Assembly: GCA_947652735.1 (NCBI GenBank)
Contig: CANTEG010000012.1
Location: 1 to 64,000 of the forward strand
DNA length: 64,000 bases
Direction of reading: 5' to 3'
Origin: an uncultured Lachnospiraceae bacterium
Lineage (GTDB): Bacteria; Bacillota; Clostridia; Lachnospirales; Lachnospiraceae
In this document: piece after piece, positions 62,216-64,000 of the stretch
How positions within the stretch are numbered: position 1 is the first letter of the stretch
How the letters are laid out: the number at the start of each line of letters is the position of its first letter
Program-made: the position numbers and the translations under genes
Notes under the pieces: generated by a model
Seen by the model: only the letters and a program-made list of their open reading frames with translations
What the model was told of the DNA's origin: nothing
Database searches by the model: none

Positions 62216-62794
62216 GTGGAAACTAAAAATATTATGATAGTAGGTGTTGGTGGACAGGGTACTCTGCTTACCAGTCGTATACTCGGTGGAATAACTGTTG
62301 ATGCAGGATATGATGTTAAACTTTCTGAGGTCCATGGGATGGCACAGAGAGGCGGAAGCGTTGTTACGTTTGTCAGATACGGCGATACTGTTGCAGAACC
62401 AATCGTTGAGGAAGGTCAGGCTGATGTCTTGATTGCATTTGAAAGACTTGAAGCTATGAGGTATGCACATTTTCTTAAACCGAATGGAGTTATTGTCGTA
62501 AATGACTGGCGTATAGATCCTATCACTGTTGTAACAGGAGTGGCAAAGTATCCTGACAACATTATTGATGAGCTTAAGAAGTCCCATACAGTATACTCAA
62601 TCAATGCTATGGAAGAAGCAGGAAAGCTGGGAAATGTGAAAGCATTTAATGTTATCGTGTTGGGGCTTGCAGCACGTCATATGGATTTTCCTGAAGAGGC
62701 GTGGCTTAAAGTGATAGAAAACACAGTGCCTCCAAAGACTGTGGAAATAAACCAAAAAGCATTTCTTCTCGGATACAAAAATGATAAGGAATAA
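62216..62794 (+). CDS. iorB: Indolepyruvate:ferredoxin oxidoreductase, beta subunit
   Basis: The 192-residue partner of IorA: IMIVGVGGQGTLLTSRILGG, EVHGMAQRGGSVVTFVRYG and GLAARHMDFPEEAW are standard IorB motifs. Start GTG 62216 follows GGAGGGAGTACCA. The alpha-beta order and spacing are normal for the family. It works in the cytoplasm in amino-acid fermentation and is unrelated to the glycosylation island. Confidence 0.95.
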   Translation: METKNIMIVGVGGQGTLLTSRILGGITVDAGYDVKLSEVHGMAQRGGSVVTFVRYGDTVAEPIVEEGQADVLIAFERLEAMRYAHFLKPNGVIVVNDWRIDPITVVTGVAKYPDNIIDELKKSHTVYSINAMEEAGKLGNVKAFNVIVLGLAARHMDFPEEAWLKVIENTVPPKTVEINQKAFLLGYKNDKE

Positions 62795-62824
62795 ATTCGA
62801 TATTTTGTAAGGAGTGTAAGAAAA

Positions 62825-63622
62825 GTGGTTATAGACTTTCACACACATGTTTTTCCTGAGAAAATGGTGGAAGCGGCAGTTGGGTCTTTGGAAAAAAAGT
62901 CAGGTGTTCCTGCAAATACAAACGGATGTATTGACGGATTGCTTGCCTCCATGGCAGAAGCGGGAGTGAACCGTTCAGTTATACTTCCCGTTGTCACGGC
63001 ACCAAAGCAGTTTTCAGGAATAAACAGGTTTGCAGCATCGATAAATGAAGAATTTTCAGACCGGCTGATGTCCTTTGGCGGAATTCATCCCGATAGTGAA
63101 GATTATAAGGGGCAGTTGCGGTTTTTGAAAGACGCAGGCTTTGTGGGAATAAAGCTGCATCCTGATTATCAGGGTGTGGAATTTAACGATATCAGATATA
63201 AAAGGATAGTGAGTTATGCTTCTGAGCTTGGTATGATTATTCAGGTGCACGCAGGAGTGGATATTGGTCTTCCTGACCCTGTCCACTGTACCCCTGCAAT
63301 GTCCCTTGAGGTAATTCACGAGACAGGGGCGGATAAGCTTGTCCTTGCCCATTTTGGCGGATGGAAGATGTGGGACGAGGTTGAGGAGCTTCTTGTAGGC
63401 GAAGCAGTATATTTTGATACTTCCTTTATACAGGATTACATAAATAAGGCTCAGTTTGAACGCATGGTTTTAGCTCATGGGGCTGACAGAATCCTGTTTG
63501 CCACAGATAGTCCGTGGTCAGGACAAAGGGCATCCGTCGACTGGATACAGTCCTGTGATTTAGATGATGATACAAAAGAGAAAATATTTCATATCAATGC
63601 CGAGAAGCTGTTGGGTATCTGA
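62825..63622 (+). CDS. Amidohydrolase_2-family metal-dependent hydrolase
   Basis: A 265-residue TIM-barrel hydrolase: DFHTHVFPEKM with His6/His8, VGIKLHPDYQG, IQVHAGVDIG, VLAHFGGWKMWDEVEEL, and the C-terminal FATDSPWSGQRASVDWI Asp. The family includes aminocarboxymuconate-semialdehyde decarboxylase-type decarboxylases and lactonases. The substrate is unknown. GTG 62825 follows AAGGAGTG with AAGAAAA spacing. Confidence 0.87.
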   Translation: MVIDFHTHVFPEKMVEAAVGSLEKKSGVPANTNGCIDGLLASMAEAGVNRSVILPVVTAPKQFSGINRFAASINEEFSDRLMSFGGIHPDSEDYKGQLRFLKDAGFVGIKLHPDYQGVEFNDIRYKRIVSYASELGMIIQVHAGVDIGLPDPVHCTPAMSLEVIHETGADKLVLAHFGGWKMWDEVEELLVGEAVYFDTSFIQDYINKAQFERMVLAHGADRILFATDSPWSGQRASVDWIQSCDLDDDTKEKIFHINAEKLLGI

Positions 63623-63712
63623 AATAATGGACAGGTCATGTCTGGTATAATTGTTTATTGTGCCGGGGATGTACAATATTGGAATCGTTTATTATAAAAA
63701 AATGTATTTTAT

Positions 63713-63742
63713 TGTTGCTATATACGGGTACTGTGATATAAT
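63713..63742 (+). promoter_or_regulatory. Extended -10 promoter upstream of the symporter gene
   Basis: TGA-TATAAT (63734-63742) is a perfect -10 with a TG extension. TTGCTA (63715-63720) at 16 bases or TTGTTG (63713-63718) at 18 bases serves as a weak -35. Confidence 0.65.
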
Positions 63743-63771
63743 GTGGCAGGGATGAAGTGTGCACATCTTGC

Positions 63772-63785
63772 TTTAACGCGTTAAA
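63772..63785. promoter_or_regulatory. 14-base perfect palindrome, operator-like
   Basis: TTTAACGCGTTAAA, centred on CG, lies 30 bases downstream of the -10. A central CG with AT-rich arms is the shape of LacI/GalR-family operators, which often repress transporter genes. The regulator is not in the window. Confidence 0.5.
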
Positions 63786-63928
63786 CCGTAGCGGTGTAAA
63801 GTGAAAGATTAAAAGGAATATATAAATTGACATGGCAAAATTGATAATGAACATGTCATTATATATAAAGGAACAAGGTTTCATATTAAGTAAGTAATGG
63901 CAGGGAAGCCTGCAGAAAGAGGAGAGAA

Positions 63929-64000
63929 ATGGTAGTAAAGGTATTAATGTTAGTTGTATTTTTTGCTGTTATGGTCGCTGTGGGGTTATACTGTAGAAAA
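63929..64000 (+). CDS. Sodium:solute symporter-like protein, N-terminal fragment
   Basis: The window ends after 24 codons. MVVKVLMLVVFFAVMVAVGL followed by YCRK is a first membrane segment ending in a short basic loop, as in SSS-family (PutP/PanF-like) transporters. AGAGGAGAGAA precedes ATG 63929. With so little sequence the family call is tentative. Confidence 0.55.
   Translation, partial: MVVKVLMLVVFFAVMVAVGLYCRK

Larger units (their letters stand above)
63623..63928 (+). other. Intergenic region and leader before the symporter gene
   Basis: 306 bases without a gene. It holds a promoter (see 63713-63742), a perfect palindrome (63772-63785), a further inverted repeat TGACATG/CATGTCA (63828-63834, 63852-63858), and a small GCAGG/CCTGC hairpin just before the AGAGGAGAG ribosome-binding site of the next gene. 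The leader from the promoter is about 180 bases. I see no riboswitch I can name. Confidence 0.6.

Noticed and set aside
1-64000. tRNA or rRNA genes, CRISPR arrays, insertion sequences, integrases, attachment sites
   Set aside because: None recognised: no cloverleaf-like or regularly spaced repeat patterns and no transposase or recombinase frames were seen. The island shows tandem duplication rather than obvious mobile elements.

Overview
The window is low-GC, tightly packed DNA from a flagellated, anaerobic member of the Clostridia, most likely a Lachnospiraceae relative of Roseburia, Butyrivibrio or Lachnospira. This rests on the flagellin N-terminus (MVVQHNMQS), strong AGGAGG ribosome-binding sites, an indolepyruvate:ferredoxin oxidoreductase pair and the clostridial fliD-fliS-flagellin order. 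I recognised no rRNA, tRNA, CRISPR array, transposase or integrase.

1-2.6 kb is flagellar: the end of fliD, fliS, a FlgN/FliT-like chaperone, and a very short flagellin with a sigma-28-like promoter, a structured leader carrying two CsrA-like GGA sites, and a terminator. About 2.6-53.1 kb is one very large flagellin-glycosylation island, almost all on the + strand. It holds five Maf (DUF115/MptE-like) glycosyltransferase paralogues and a complete pseudaminic acid pathway split between its two ends (pseB, a Pse-associated methylase and pseC at 8.5-11.4 kb; pseF, pseI, pseH and pseG at 49.8-53.1 kb). It also holds a second nonulosonate set of the legionaminic/sialic type at 16.7-22.4 kb (a PtmE-like CBS-nucleotidyltransferase, neuB, neuC, neuA, neuD), several further glycosyltransferases and four or five methyltransferases.

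The most unusual part is 22.4-35.2 kb. Genes for a CDP-3,6-dideoxyhexose (rfbF, rfbH, rfbG) enclose a TPP enzyme of the acetolactate-synthase/YerE type and an SDR reductase, the signature of a yersiniose-like branched-chain sugar. Inserted beside them is an apparently intact acetaldehyde dehydrogenase/4-hydroxy-2-oxovalerate aldolase pair (DmpF/DmpG type), normally a catabolic complex. A beta-aminoacyl-CoA ammonia-lyase-like hotdog protein and a FemAB-like acyltransferase also sit in the island. My inference is that the island builds an unusual flagellar glycan containing a carbon-branched dideoxyhexose, possibly with a four-carbon branch made from 4-hydroxy-2-oxovalerate, plus nonulosonic acids carrying unusual N-acyl or methyl groups.

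At 39.9-43.0 kb a short minus-strand block (a GT2, a possible 35-residue protein, and an acyltransferase/GT-D fusion) interrupts the island and faces divergent promoters around a complex inverted repeat. From 53.2 kb onward the genes are ordinary: a LysM-GH18 protein, a nitroreductase, a PAS protein, a lipoprotein, an amidohydrolase, a YunG-like protein, a DUF1622 membrane protein, an RpfG-like HD-GYP response regulator with an HPt protein (possibly sigma-28 controlled), iorA/iorB, a second amidohydrolase and the first codons of a sodium:solute symporter.
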